Translations under genes and position numbers: made by a program
Notes under the pieces: generated by a model
What the model saw: only the letters and a program-made list of their open reading frames with translations
Databases searched by the model: none
Told to the model about the DNA's origin: nothing
Assembly (NCBI RefSeq): GCF_020524045.1
Contig: NZ_JAIVKL010000004.1
Location: 106,985-170,984 of the forward strand
Length of the DNA: 64,000 bases
Direction of reading: 5' to 3'
Source: Metabacillus litoralis
GTDB lineage: Bacteria; Bacillota; Bacilli; Bacillales; Bacillaceae
Shown here: positions 39,295 to 47,846 of the stretch, one piece after another
How positions within the stretch are numbered: the first letter of the stretch is position 1
Layout: every line of letters starts with the position of its first letter

Positions 39295-39387
39295 TTAAAA
39301 CCAAACAGATACACCTGCAAGTAAGGTAGTAATGAGCATTACGCCTATCATTAAATATACGACGATTTTTTGTGTTTTACGTGACAT
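39295..39387 (-). CDS. prli42: Stressosome-associated miniprotein Prli42
   Basis: A 30-residue gene. The product begins MSRKTQKIVVYLMIGVMLIT and continues as a hydrophobic helix ending LLAGVSVWF. The basic N-terminus and single membrane span match Prli42, a membrane anchor of the stressosome reported first in Listeria and conserved in Firmicutes. AAGGAG lies 9 bases before the ATG. It stands alone on the minus strand in a gap of about 350 bases between two plus-strand genes. Confidence 0.88.
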   Translation of the reverse strand: MSRKTQKIVVYLMIGVMLITTLLAGVSVWF

Positions 39388-39545
39388 TTTTCTTCACTCC
39401 TTGTACGTATTATTTTAACGTGAATGTCGGATTTGGACAACATGTAAAATGTGAAAGAAATTCGACGAATAAGAAGGAGATTTCTATTCTAAAAGAGAAT
39501 TTATCTATAATGATAGCGTTTTCATGAAAAGGGGTGGAGTCATTT

Positions 39546-39959
39546 ATGGTAAATAAGGTAGATCATATTGGAATAGCTGTACATTCTATAGAAAAAGCAT
39601 TGACGTTTTATATAGATATTTTAAAGCTTGATTTATTAGGCTATGAAGAAGTAACAACACAACGGGTGAAAGTTGCTTTTTTACATGCTGGAAATACAAA
39701 AATTGAATTATTAGAGCCTACATCAGAAGACAGTCCTGTTGCTAAGTTCCTAGTTAAAAAAGGAGAAGGAATTCACCATATTGCATTTGGTGTTGAAAAT
39801 ATTGAATCTCGATTACAGGAAATGAGAGAGGTAGGATTGCCTCTTATAGATGAGAAACCAAGGGATGGTGCGGCAGCTATGAGTATTGCCTTTTTACACC
39901 CTAAGGCAGCTAATAATGTACTGATTGAGTTATGTGAAAAAAAGCGAGGTGAAAGTTAA
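39546..39959 (+). CDS. mce: Methylmalonyl-CoA epimerase
   Basis: Interconverts (S)- and (R)-methylmalonyl-CoA, linking the carboxylase product with the mutase substrate. The 137-residue vicinal-oxygen-chelate protein has metal ligands in KVDHIGIAV (His7), GIHHIAFGV and NVLIELCEK, with TKIELLEPTSEDSPVAKFL typical of the epimerase. The ATG at 39546 has AAGGGGTGG about 8 bases upstream; an in-frame GTG at 39534 is part of that site. TATAAT at 39506-39511 may be its -10. The yqjD GTG directly follows its stop. Confidence 0.92.
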   Translation: MVNKVDHIGIAVHSIEKALTFYIDILKLDLLGYEEVTTQRVKVAFLHAGNTKIELLEPTSEDSPVAKFLVKKGEGIHHIAFGVENIESRLQEMREVGLPLIDEKPRDGAAAMSIAFLHPKAANNVLIELCEKKRGES

Positions 39960-41513
39960 GTGCAAAACGATATTTATGGAAAAATAGATGAATTATATGA
40001 TCGTAAAAGAGAGGTAGAACTTGGTGGTGGTGATGAGAGGATCGATAAGCAACATGAAAAAGGTAAACTAACAGCAAGAGAACGAATTAATTTGTTAGTT
40101 GATGAAGATACTTTTGTTGAAATCAATCCCTTTATGGAGCATCGCTGTAATGATTTTGGTTTAAAAGATACGAAAGGTCCTGGAGAAGGTGTTGTAACAG
40201 GTTATGGAAAGGTAAATGGAAGACCGATTTATCTATTTTCACAGGATTTCACTGTATTTGGTGGAGCTTTAGGTGAGATGCATGCTAAGAAAATAGCTGC
40301 TGTAATGGACTTAGCTGCCAAAAATGGTACGCCTTTTATCGGTCTAAATGACTCAGGCGGTGCGAGGATTCAAGAAGGTGTGTTATCATTAGATGGTTAT
40401 GGGCAAATTTTTTATCGTAATACGATTTATTCTGGTGTTATTCCTCAGCTTTCTGTTATTTTAGGTCCGTGTGCAGGAGGAGCAGTTTATTCTCCGGCTA
40501 TCACTGATTTTGTTTTTATGGTAGAAAAAACAAGTCAAATGTTTATAACAGGCCCTAAAGTCATTGAAACAGTAACTGGAGAAAAAATTAGCTCTGAAGA
40601 TTTAGGTGGAGCAGCTGTACATAATACAATTAGTGGTAACGCTCATTTTGCTGGCTCAACAGAAGAAGAAGTATTGCTTCAAGTTCGTAGGTTATTAAGT
40701 TATTTGCCACAAAATAATGAAGAAAAGTCACCAATATCTTCTTTTGAAGAAGAAACACATGATCGACCTGAATTAACCGATTTAATTCCATTTGATTCAA
40801 TAAGACCCTACGATGTTAGAATTGTTATTGATCAAGTTGTAGATAGTGGTTCATTTATGGAGGTACAAAAGGATTTTGCTAAAAATATCGTCATTGGTCT
40901 AGCGAGAATAAAAGGTGAGGTCGTTGGTTTAGTGTGCAATCAACCAAAAGTTATGGCAGGTGGATTGGATATAGATTCATCGGATAAAGCGGCTAGATTT
41001 ATCAGGTTTTGTGACTCTTTCCAAATTCCACTCATCACGTTTGAAGATGTTACAGGCTTTTTTCCAGGTGTTAAACAAGAGCACGGAGGAATAATTAGAC
41101 ATGGAGCAAAGATTTTATTTGCTTATTCTGAAGCAACTGTACCAAAACTAACTGTTATATTACGAAAAGCATACGGTGGAGCATATGTAGCATTAAATAG
41201 TAAATCAATTGGTGCTGATCTTGTTTATGCTTGGCCAAACGCGGAAATAGCTGTAATGGGTCCTCAAGGTGCGGCGAATATTATTTTTGCAAAAGAAATT
41301 CAAAATAGTGACAATCCAGAGATAACCAGAGCTGAGAAAATTGAAGAATACCGAAAGAAATTTGCTAATCCATATGTTGCAGCGAGTCAAGGGATGGTTG
41401 ATGATGTTATCGATCCGAGAGATACTCGTATGAAACTTATTCAAGCTCTTGAGATGTTAAGAACAAAAAAAGAGGTTCGTCCAACAAAAAAACATGGGAA
41501 TATGCCCCTTTAA
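39960..41513 (+). CDS. yqjD: Acyl-CoA carboxylase beta (propionyl-CoA carboxylase-type) YqjD
   Basis: The carboxyltransferase subunit moves carboxyl groups from biotin to acyl-CoA, most likely propionyl-CoA given mce next to it. The 517-residue protein has the duplicated crotonase-like carboxyltransferase domains (GLNDSGGARIQEGV, GPCAGGAVYSPAITDFVFM, TGFFPGVKQEHGGIIRHGAK, AYGGAYVALNSK). It starts with GTG at the mce stop. No biotin carboxylase or biotin carrier gene is in the window, so the partner must be elsewhere. Confidence 0.94.
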   Translation: MQNDIYGKIDELYDRKREVELGGGDERIDKQHEKGKLTARERINLLVDEDTFVEINPFMEHRCNDFGLKDTKGPGEGVVTGYGKVNGRPIYLFSQDFTVFGGALGEMHAKKIAAVMDLAAKNGTPFIGLNDSGGARIQEGVLSLDGYGQIFYRNTIYSGVIPQLSVILGPCAGGAVYSPAITDFVFMVEKTSQMFITGPKVIETVTGEKISSEDLGGAAVHNTISGNAHFAGSTEEEVLLQVRRLLSYLPQNNEEKSPISSFEEETHDRPELTDLIPFDSIRPYDVRIVIDQVVDSGSFMEVQKDFAKNIVIGLARIKGEVVGLVCNQPKVMAGGLDIDSSDKAARFIRFCDSFQIPLITFEDVTGFFPGVKQEHGGIIRHGAKILFAYSEATVPKLTVILRKAYGGAYVALNSKSIGADLVYAWPNAEIAVMGPQGAANIIFAKEIQNSDNPEITRAEKIEEYRKKFANPYVAASQGMVDDVIDPRDTRMKLIQALEMLRTKKEVRPTKKHGNMPL

Positions 41514-41533
41514 ATTTTAGGAGGTAACAACAA

Positions 41534-42652
41534 TTGATAAACAAAAAAAGGTTATTAGATGAATTTTTAGAACTTGTTCAAGTTGACTCAGAAACGAAAA
41601 ATGAAGCAGAGATCGCTAAAGTTTTAAAGGAGAAGTTTTCTTCTTTAGATGTTGACGTTGTGGAAGATAACACAATGGCTATCACTGGACATGGTGCAGG
41701 CAATTTAGTTTGTACATTACCAGCAACTAAAGAAGGTGTAGACACAATTTACTTCACTTCACATATGGATACTGTTGTACCTGGCAATGGAATAAAGCCG
41801 AGTATTAAAGATGGATATGTTATTACAGATGGAACAACAATTCTTGGAGCGGATGATAAAGCAGGTTTAGCTGCCATGCTTGAAGCAATTAAAACACTTA
41901 AAGAACAATCTATTCAACATGGTAAAATTGAATTTGTTATCACAGTGGGTGAAGAATCTGGTTTAGTTGGTGCCAAAGCATTAGATCCTTCCTTGATGAC
42001 GGCAAAATTTGGTTATGCTTTAGATAGTGATGGAAAAGTAGGTACAATTATTGTAGCAGCTCCAACACAAGCTAAGGTAAGGGCGACAATCTATGGAAAA
42101 ACAGCACATGCTGGTGTTGCACCAGAAAAAGGTGTTTCAGCAATCACAATTGCTGCTAAAGCTATTTCAAAAATGCCCTTAGGAAGAATCGATCATGAAA
42201 CAACGGCTAATATAGGTCGTTTTGAAGGTGGGACACAAACAAATATCGTTTGTGATTTAGTACATATTTTAGCAGAAGCTAGATCGTTAATTCCTGAAAA
42301 AATGGAAAAACAGGTAGGTGCAATGAAAGAAGCATTTGAAAATGTTGCTGCTGAAATGGGTGGACGTGCAGAGGTTGAAGTAGAAGTTATGTATCCTGGC
42401 TTTAAATTTGCAGATGGAGATCATGTGGTAGAGGTGGCTAAACGTGCTGCTGCTAAAATTGGTCGTGATAGTGAACTTCAAACAAGTGGCGGTGGAAGTG
42501 ACGCTAATGTAATAGCTGGAAATGGAATTCCTACTGTTAACCTGGCTGTTGGATATGAAGAAATTCACACAAAAAATGAGAAAATGCCAATTGAAGAATT
42601 AGAAAAAACAGCAGAATTAGTGCTTTCTATTATTCAAGAGGTAGCTCAATAA
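41534..42652 (+). CDS. yqjE: M20 family peptidase YqjE (PepT-like)
   Basis: A dinuclear-zinc aminopeptidase/tripeptidase-like enzyme. The 372-residue protein has TSHMDTVVPG (His, Asp), GADDKAG (bridging Asp), TVGEESGLVG (catalytic Glu pair), LDSDGKVG and the C-terminal EIHTKNE histidine, the full M20 metal set. The start is TTG, with TAGGAGGT 8 bases upstream. The precise substrate is not known. It closes the mce-yqjD-yqjE operon. Confidence 0.93.
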   Translation: MINKKRLLDEFLELVQVDSETKNEAEIAKVLKEKFSSLDVDVVEDNTMAITGHGAGNLVCTLPATKEGVDTIYFTSHMDTVVPGNGIKPSIKDGYVITDGTTILGADDKAGLAAMLEAIKTLKEQSIQHGKIEFVITVGEESGLVGAKALDPSLMTAKFGYALDSDGKVGTIIVAAPTQAKVRATIYGKTAHAGVAPEKGVSAITIAAKAISKMPLGRIDHETTANIGRFEGGTQTNIVCDLVHILAEARSLIPEKMEKQVGAMKEAFENVAAEMGGRAEVEVEVMYPGFKFADGDHVVEVAKRAAAKIGRDSELQTSGGGSDANVIAGNGIPTVNLAVGYEEIHTKNEKMPIEELEKTAELVLSIIQEVAQ

Positions 42653-42666
42653 TATAATAAGGGAAA

Positions 42667-42698
42667 ATACTTAGATCAGTGATCTAAGTATTTTTTTG
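42667..42698 (+). terminator. Terminator after yqjE
   Basis: AATACTTAGATC pairs with GATCTAAGTATT around AGT, followed by a T run. Confidence 0.9.
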
Positions 42699-42739
42699 GG
42701 GATTTTTAACTAAAAGTGTTTGTTGCCTCCAATTAAAAG

Positions 42740-42788
42740 TATAATTACCACCTATAGTTTCAAGAAATTGAAGGAAAATAAGGTGGTA
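42740..42788 (+). promoter_or_regulatory. Promoter and inverted repeat before the CAP lipoprotein gene
   Basis: TATAAT at 42740-42745 is a likely -10. Immediately after it, TACCACCT (42746-42753) and AGGTGGTA (42781-42788) form a perfect 8-bp inverted repeat with a 27-base spacer that itself contains CAAGAAATTG. It could be an operator or a leader hairpin. Confidence 0.4.
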
Positions 42789-42819
42789 CGTAATACACAT
42801 GTTAAAGGAGGCGTTACGT

Positions 42820-43923
42820 TTGATAAACAAAAAATTAGGATTCATCGCTACAAGTGCTTTAGTTATTGGGCTTGTTGGTTGTAATAATAATGACGAGGCC
42901 TTTGACGATAATAGAATGGGTCCAATGGATGTAACCGAGAATGTCAATGATAACGGTAATCGCACGTATGGACCTTTCGCTCGTCAAATAGATACAAGAG
43001 GTAACACAACACCAAATGAACTAAGAACAGGGCATCGTGATTATGAAAATAATATGGTTGATAACGATTTTGATTTTGTGCCTGATCGTAATCTAACAAA
43101 TGATGATCTAAACGGCATGACAATTTCTAGTTCTAAAACCGATTTATCAAGTAAGAACTATCCTCATACAAAAGCAATAGCTGTTCAAGAAGCAAAGTTT
43201 AAGTTTGTCTCAGCTAACAATGCAGAGGATGCAAAAAAGCAAGCACAACAATATATTCAACAACAAAAACAACAAGGAATTCAAAGAGCGCAACAACTAG
43301 CACAACAACATCAAAACACACAAATGCAAATACAAGAAAAGTCACAACAACAAAGCCAGCAACAAGCTAAACAACAAGCAAAAGCTAATGAGCAACAAGC
43401 TCCTTCCAAAGAGCAAACACAAGCGCCATCTCAAAAACAGCAAGCACCAAAAGAACAAACACAAGCTCCAGAACCTGCTCCAGCTCCAAAACAAGAGCAG
43501 AACCAAGCAAATGAAAAAGCAGAAACACAACAACCTGCACAAAACATGAATGAAGCCGTTCAACAGGTGATTGAATTAACAAATCAACAAAGAAGAAAAA
43601 ATGGGCTATCTGATTTGAAGGCTGATACTCAAATAAATGGTGTAGCTCAAAAGAAATCAGAGGATATGCGTCAAAATAATTATTTCTCACATACAAGTCC
43701 AACTTATGGTTCCCCTTTTGATATGATGAGAGATTTTGGAGTGTCATACAAAACGGCGGGTGAAAATATTGCACAAGGACAACAAACGCCACAGCAAGTC
43801 GTAGATGCATGGATGAATAGTGAAGGTCACAGAAAAAACATCTTAAGTAAAGATTTCACACATATAGGTGTAGGTTATGACAAAAATGGCCACCATTGGA
43901 CACAAATGTTCGTTGGAAGATAA
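42820..43923 (+). CDS. CAP-domain (SCP-like) lipoprotein with Gln-rich linker
   Basis: The 367-residue product has a lipoprotein signal with lipobox LVGC (Cys near residue 21), a polar N-terminal region, a long Q/K/A/P-rich linker (about residues 135-240) and a C-terminal CAP domain. The CAP site residues are present: FSHTSP, AGENIAQ and WMNSEGHRKNIL. This is like YkwD-type secreted proteins of Bacillus, whose role is unclear. The TTG start is chosen because AAAGGAGG lies 8 bases upstream; the ATG at 42799 lies before that site. Confidence 0.88.
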   Translation: MINKKLGFIATSALVIGLVGCNNNDEAFDDNRMGPMDVTENVNDNGNRTYGPFARQIDTRGNTTPNELRTGHRDYENNMVDNDFDFVPDRNLTNDDLNGMTISSSKTDLSSKNYPHTKAIAVQEAKFKFVSANNAEDAKKQAQQYIQQQKQQGIQRAQQLAQQHQNTQMQIQEKSQQQSQQQAKQQAKANEQQAPSKEQTQAPSQKQQAPKEQTQAPEPAPAPKQEQNQANEKAETQQPAQNMNEAVQQVIELTNQQRRKNGLSDLKADTQINGVAQKKSEDMRQNNYFSHTSPTYGSPFDMMRDFGVSYKTAGENIAQGQQTPQQVVDAWMNSEGHRKNILSKDFTHIGVGYDKNGHHWTQMFVGR

Positions 43924-43954
43924 ATTTATCTAGATGAATAGTCAATATTTGTAT

Positions 43955-44004
43955 AAAATCCACCTCATTTATGGTACCTTAATAAATGTATGGTGGATTT
44001 TTTT
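43955..44004 (+). terminator. Terminator after the CAP gene
   Basis: AATCCACC and CATTTAT pair with ATAAATG and GGTGGATT, then a T run. Confidence 0.85.
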
Positions 44005-44103
44005 GGTACTAAAAGCAACGCTGGAGATAAAAAACTTTAAAGAAAAATATAACATAATGATTGTAATAGTAAGGTAAATAATAATTTGAGAATGGTGATT
44101 TCT

Positions 44104-45261
44104 TTGACATCAAAAAAATTCGTCTATTTTGACGTTTCATTGATTTTTTTCTTGTTTTTACTAATGATTTGTAGTTGTGTGAGTATATTCAGTGCACAAA
44201 AATATGCTCAATATGATGAAAATTTCTTTTTGAAGCAGATTGTTTGGTTTGTTTTAGGAATCATTGTCGCAGCTTTAATTTTCCTCTTTGATTTTGAACA
44301 AATAAGTAAGTTAGCACCTTTCTTCTATGGAGTTGGTATACTTTTATTAATTGGGATATTAATCGCCCCTGAATCGATAGCACCAATTCGAAACGGTGCA
44401 AAGTCATGGTTTGTTGTACCTGGGCTTGGTTCAATTCAGCCCTCTGAATATATGAAAATATTTTTAATTTTGATGCTTGCCAAAATAACTCAAAGTCATT
44501 ATAAAGATGATTTTCGTAAATCCTTCAAACAGGATATGTTTTTATTAATGAAAATAGGTGGAATATCGCTATTACCAATGTTGTTAATTTTGATGCAGAA
44601 CGATTTTGGATCTTCATTAGTGATGCTTGTTATCACAATTTCCATCATCTTCTTATCTGGTATCGACTGGAGGATAATTGGAGTTATCTTCCTTGGCTTA
44701 ATTGGAGTTGTTGGTATCCTAATTTACATATTTATAACCAATCCGGACTTTCTTTTAGAGATTTTTGGGACATACCAATTAAATAGAATTTATTCTTGGT
44801 TAGATCCTGAGCAACATGCAAAAGGTATAGGTTATCAATTAAATCAATCTCTCCATGCAATAGGATCAGGTATGGTTGATGGTAAAGGATTTCAAAACAG
44901 TAATGTTTATACACCAGAAGCTCATTCAGATTTTATTTTTACAATTGTTGCAGAAGAATTTGGATTTTTAGGTGGATCAGTTGTTATTGCTCTTTATTTT
45001 TTTATTATTTATAGAATACTAGGGATTGCTATGTATGTAAGAAAAGAAATATTTGAATTTTATATATGCATTGGCATGGTTGCGCTTTTTACTTTTCATA
45101 GCTTTCAGAATATTGGCATGGTAACAGGGCTTTTACCGATCACTGGGATTCCGCTATTGCTCATGAGTTATGGAGGAAGCTCTGTTTTAGCGAGTATGAT
45201 GGGAATTGGTTTAGTATTAAACGTTTCATTAAGAAAGAAAGACTACTTTTTCTCTGATTAA
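44104..45261 (+). CDS. RodA/FtsW/SpoVE family SEDS protein
   Basis: SEDS proteins are peptidoglycan glycosyltransferases of the membrane. The 385-residue product has about ten transmembrane spans and family motifs PGLGSIQPSEYMKI, QNDFGSSLVML, RIYSWLDPEQHAKGIGYQLNQS, EAHSDFIFTIVAEEFGFLGG and PLLLMSYGGSS. EAHSDFIF is closer to RodA than to FtsW. A monocistronic, extra SEDS gene; its partner PBP is not here. Start: TTG at 44104, preceded by GGTGAT matching the extended anti-SD; in-frame TTG 44086 and ATG 44092 are alternatives. Confidence 0.87.
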   Translation: MTSKKFVYFDVSLIFFLFLLMICSCVSIFSAQKYAQYDENFFLKQIVWFVLGIIVAALIFLFDFEQISKLAPFFYGVGILLLIGILIAPESIAPIRNGAKSWFVVPGLGSIQPSEYMKIFLILMLAKITQSHYKDDFRKSFKQDMFLLMKIGGISLLPMLLILMQNDFGSSLVMLVITISIIFLSGIDWRIIGVIFLGLIGVVGILIYIFITNPDFLLEIFGTYQLNRIYSWLDPEQHAKGIGYQLNQSLHAIGSGMVDGKGFQNSNVYTPEAHSDFIFTIVAEEFGFLGGSVVIALYFFIIYRILGIAMYVRKEIFEFYICIGMVALFTFHSFQNIGMVTGLLPITGIPLLLMSYGGSSVLASMMGIGLVLNVSLRKKDYFFSD

Positions 45262-45386
45262 TTTTTTATATATTTTGGTTTATTGTTTACAGATACGAGT
45301 GTTCACTCAAATCAAGAAGAATAGTTTTAATTAACCCAATTTCAGTTTTGTTAAAAAGCTTCCCTGATTATATTAATAAGATAGTG

Positions 45387-45417
45387 AAAACGCTTGGATG
45401 AAAAATCCAAGCGTTTT
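45387..45417. terminator. Bidirectional terminator between the SEDS gene and the BsuPI gene
   Basis: AAAACGCTTGGAT pairs with ATCCAAGCGTTTT (13 bp) around GAAAA. It suits both convergent genes. Confidence 0.85.
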
Positions 45418-45432
45418 GGTATATAAAATTAT

Positions 45433-45894
45433 TTAGTTTACAGTGAAATCTATACTCACTTCGTATTTTTTACCCTCTTTTGGTGTCATCCATACAAAAA
45501 GCTCATACTCACCTTTTGAAAGATTTAAATCAGACAAATCAATGTTATATATGAATTCCTCACCTTGTTTTATTTTCTCTGTACCCAATGCAGCAAGAAA
45601 CGAAGCTGTGCTTGAGAAAAGGTAAATCTCTTTTCCTTCTTTGGTTTTCACCTGATAATCCACTCGTTGTGAACTACTAAATTCAAGTTCTACAACTTCC
45701 TCTGTTTGATTCATAACTTTGTAAGTAAAGTTAAAAGGACTAGTCTCAATTAAACTAGGTACCATATCACCAGCGACAATCTCGCTTTGTTCACCATTAT
45801 TACCTCCTTCTTTTGTGGTATCACTGTTGGTATTTCCTGTTCCACATCCACTTAGTAGCAAAATGATCAAAACGATACACCAATTCTTTTTCAA
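45433..45894 (-). CDS. Lipoprotein with BsuPI-type (intracellular proteinase inhibitor-like) domain
   Basis: The 153-residue product has a lipoprotein signal with lipobox LLSGC (Cys17), a low-complexity spacer and a beta-rich domain. That domain (FTYKVMNQTEEVVELEFSSSQRVDYQVKTKEGKEIYLFSS, then LNLSKGEYELFVWMTP) fits the BsuPI family. Since it is exported, the name should not be taken as proof of protease inhibition. It is transcribed towards the SEDS gene and divergently from urtA. Confidence 0.78.
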   Translation of the reverse strand: MKKNWCIVLIILLLSGCGTGNTNSDTTKEGGNNGEQSEIVAGDMVPSLIETSPFNFTYKVMNQTEEVVELEFSSSQRVDYQVKTKEGKEIYLFSSTASFLAALGTEKIKQGEEFIYNIDLSDLNLSKGEYELFVWMTPKEGKKYEVSIDFTVN

Positions 45895-45956
45895 AGTTAT
45901 AACCTTCTTTCTATTGAAGTATCTCTTACTGTATTTGTCGTAAATCTTAACTATTA

Positions 45957-45973
45957 AGTTACACTTTCTTACA
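45957..45973. promoter_or_regulatory. Near-consensus GlnR/TnrA-type box
   Basis: AGTTACACTTTCTTACA matches TGTNA-N7-TNACA except for the first base. It lies 63 bases before the BsuPI gene start and 220 bases before the pair at 46180-46218. Confidence 0.35.
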
Positions 45974-46089
45974 CAATAATTAAAATGTTAGAAAATATAA
46001 CAAGAAAAATGTCGAATTCAACTGACAAAAACACTTGTGTTAAATGATTTGTATGTAAATACGAATAATGAATCCTCTAGATTATGTAT

Positions 46090-46103
46090 TGTTAACGTTT
46101 ACA
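46090..46103 (-). promoter_or_regulatory. Candidate CcpA cre site upstream of urtA
   Basis: Read on the minus strand, TGTAAACGTTAACA matches cre TGNAANCGNWNNCA at all fixed positions; it is also nearly palindromic. It lies just upstream of the urtA -35, a position where CcpA more often activates than represses. Confidence 0.45.
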
Positions 46104-46135
46104 TAATAAAATATTAAAAAAATTTAAAAAATTCA

Positions 46136-46163
46136 TTGTATATCAGTCAAAACTCTGTATAAT
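46136..46163 (+). promoter_or_regulatory. Probable urtA promoter
   Basis: TTGTAT (46136-46141), a 16-base spacer and TATAAT (46158-46163). The GlnR/TnrA-type boxes start 16 bases downstream of the -10. Confidence 0.6.
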
Positions 46164-46179
46164 GTGAAATATAAAGTGA

Positions 46180-46218
46180 TGTTATGTTTTGTTACATATA
46201 AAGTTATTTTATATAACA
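46180..46218. promoter_or_regulatory. Tandem GlnR/TnrA-type boxes in the urt leader
   Basis: TGTTATGTTTTGTTACA (46180-46196) fits TGTNA-N7-TNACA exactly. AGTTATTTTATATAACA (46202-46218) fits with one mismatch. They are 22 bases apart, two helical turns, on the same face. Lying downstream of the -10, they would favour repression. In B. subtilis the ure genes are known targets of TnrA and GlnR. Confidence 0.7.
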
Positions 46219-46261
46219 TTACTGTTGGAAGATTCCATTAATGAAAAGGGGCTGTTCTTTT

Positions 46262-47509
46262 ATGAAAGTGAAAAAGAGGTTTTTAGCGTTAATGATGTCA
46301 ACAATGGTTATGCTGGGTGCTTGTGCTTCTCCAACAAGTGAGCCTGAAACAACAACAGAAGGTAGTGATTCTAAAGCTACTGTTGAAGGTGACACAGTTG
46401 AAGTGGGGATACTGCACTCATTAAGTGGCACGATGGCGATAAGTGAGGTTTCCTTACGTGATGCAGAATTAATGGCAATTGAAGAGATAAATGCAGCTGG
46501 AGGAGTTCTTGGAAAGCAAATTGAACCGATCATTGAAGATGGAGCATCTGATTGGCCGACATTTGCTGAAAAGGCAAGAAAATTACTTCAACAAGATAAA
46601 GTAGCAACAATTTTTGGTGGATGGACTTCTGCTAGTCGTAAAGCAATGCTACCTGTTGTTGAACAAAACAATGGATTACTTTGGTATCCGGTTCAATATG
46701 AAGGTATGGAACAATCTCCAAATATTTTCTATACAGGTGCAACAACAAATCAACAAATTGTTCCTGCAATTGATTGGATGATTGAGAATCAAGGTAAAAA
46801 CATCTTCTTAGTAGGATCTGATTATGTATTCCCACGTACTGCCAACAAAATTGTTAACGCGCAACTTAAAGCAAAAGGTGGAACAGTTGTTGCAGAAGAA
46901 TATACACCACTTGGTCATACAGATTACAACACAATTATTAGCAAAATCAAATCTTCAAAACCAGATGCAATTTTTAATACATTGAATGGTGACAGTAATG
47001 TAGCTTTTTTTAAACAACTAGAAGATGCAGGAATTACTGCAGAAGATATTCCTGTTATGTCAGTTAGTGTGGCGGAAGAAGAAATTCGTGGTATAGGAAC
47101 AGACGTATTAGCGGGTCACTTTGCTGCTTGGAACTATTACCAAACAACTGATACTCCTGAAAATAAAGAATTTGTAGCAAATTACAAAGCAAAATATGGT
47201 GATGATCGAGTTACTGGTGATCCTATAGAAGCAGCTTACATTGCCGTTTATTTATGGAAAGCAGCTGTAGAGAAGGCTGGTTCGTTTGAAGTTGATAAAG
47301 TGAAAGAAGCATCTGATGGTATTGAATTTAAAGCACCAGGTGGCGTAGTTAAAATCGATGGAGAAACTCAGCATATTTATAAAACCGTACGAATTGGAGA
47401 AGTTCAAACTGATGGTCAATTTAAAGAGGTTTGGAATTCAGGCGAACAAGTAAAACCTGATCCATACTTAAAATCATATGATTGGGCAACTAGTTTAAGT
47501 GAAAAATAG
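46262..47509 (+). CDS. urtA: Urea ABC transporter substrate-binding lipoprotein
   Basis: Branched-chain-amino-acid-type periplasmic-fold protein that captures urea. The 415-residue protein has a lipobox LGAC (Cys21) and UrtA-typical motifs: [66 protein letters not shown] and [17 protein letters not shown] at 46262 follows AAGGGG by about 10 bases; ATG at 46241 precedes that site. It heads a urt-ure cluster, which supports urea as substrate. Confidence 0.94.
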   Translation: MKVKKRFLALMMSTMVMLGACASPTSEPETTTEGSDSKATVEGDTVEVGILHSLSGTMAISEVSLRDAELMAIEEINAAGGVLGKQIEPIIEDGASDWPTFAEKARKLLQQDKVATIFGGWTSASRKAMLPVVEQNNGLLWYPVQYEGMEQSPNIFYTGATTNQQIVPAIDWMIENQGKNIFLVGSDYVFPRTANKIVNAQLKAKGGTVVAEEYTPLGHTDYNTIISKIKSSKPDAIFNTLNGDSNVAFFKQLEDAGITAEDIPVMSVSVAEEEIRGIGTDVLAGHFAAWNYYQTTDTPENKEFVANYKAKYGDDRVTGDPIEAAYIAVYLWKAAVEKAGSFEVDKVKEASDGIEFKAPGGVVKIDGETQHIYKTVRIGEVQTDGQFKEVWNSGEQVKPDPYLKSYDWATSLSEK

Positions 47510-47762
47510 TAAGTTTAAGTTTATGGATGTCTTCTAAGGAATTTGTTGTACTAGAATTGGCCTTAGTTAAATGGTTGATACTCCATGGGTGAAGCCGAGG
47601 GAGGATAGCGTTTCTTCCTCGGTAAATCTTGAGTCTTGAGCGTAATCGAATGAATTCATTAGAAGTATGTGAAAATCATCAAGAGTATTTAAAGTCCGTT
47701 TTTACAAAATTTTAATTCATGCTTTAGAGAAACGTTAAAATATTTATGAAAAAATGAAGGAA
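47510..47762. other. Unexplained leader segment between urtA and urtB
   Basis: No gene is seen. A GC-richer hairpin CCGAGG/CCTCGG at 47595-47622 stands out from AT-rich surroundings but lacks a T run. I found no match to riboswitch signatures I know. A terminator follows at 47763. Confidence 0.4.
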
Positions 47763-47846
47763 AAGCCAAGCAGGATCAATTAAATGTATTTCTATTCCCC
47801 CTATTTTAATAGATTCTTACTAGTTGATCTTGCTTGTCTTTTTTTA
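47763..47846 (+). terminator. Terminator between urtA and urtB
   Basis: AAGC-AAGCAGGATCAA (from 47763) pairs with TTGATCTTGCTTG (ending about 47837), followed by a run of T residues. The loop is about 45 bases. It would lower urtB-ure transcription relative to urtA. Confidence 0.65.

Noticed and set aside
43342..43810. Leucine-rich minus-strand frames inside the CAP gene
   Set aside because: They are the complement of the CAA/CAG-rich linker, which reads as TTG/CTG; no ribosome site or independent signal.
47581..47640. Possible riboswitch before urtB
   Set aside because: I could not match conserved nucleotides of guanidine, NiCo or other known classes; kept only as an unexplained hairpin.
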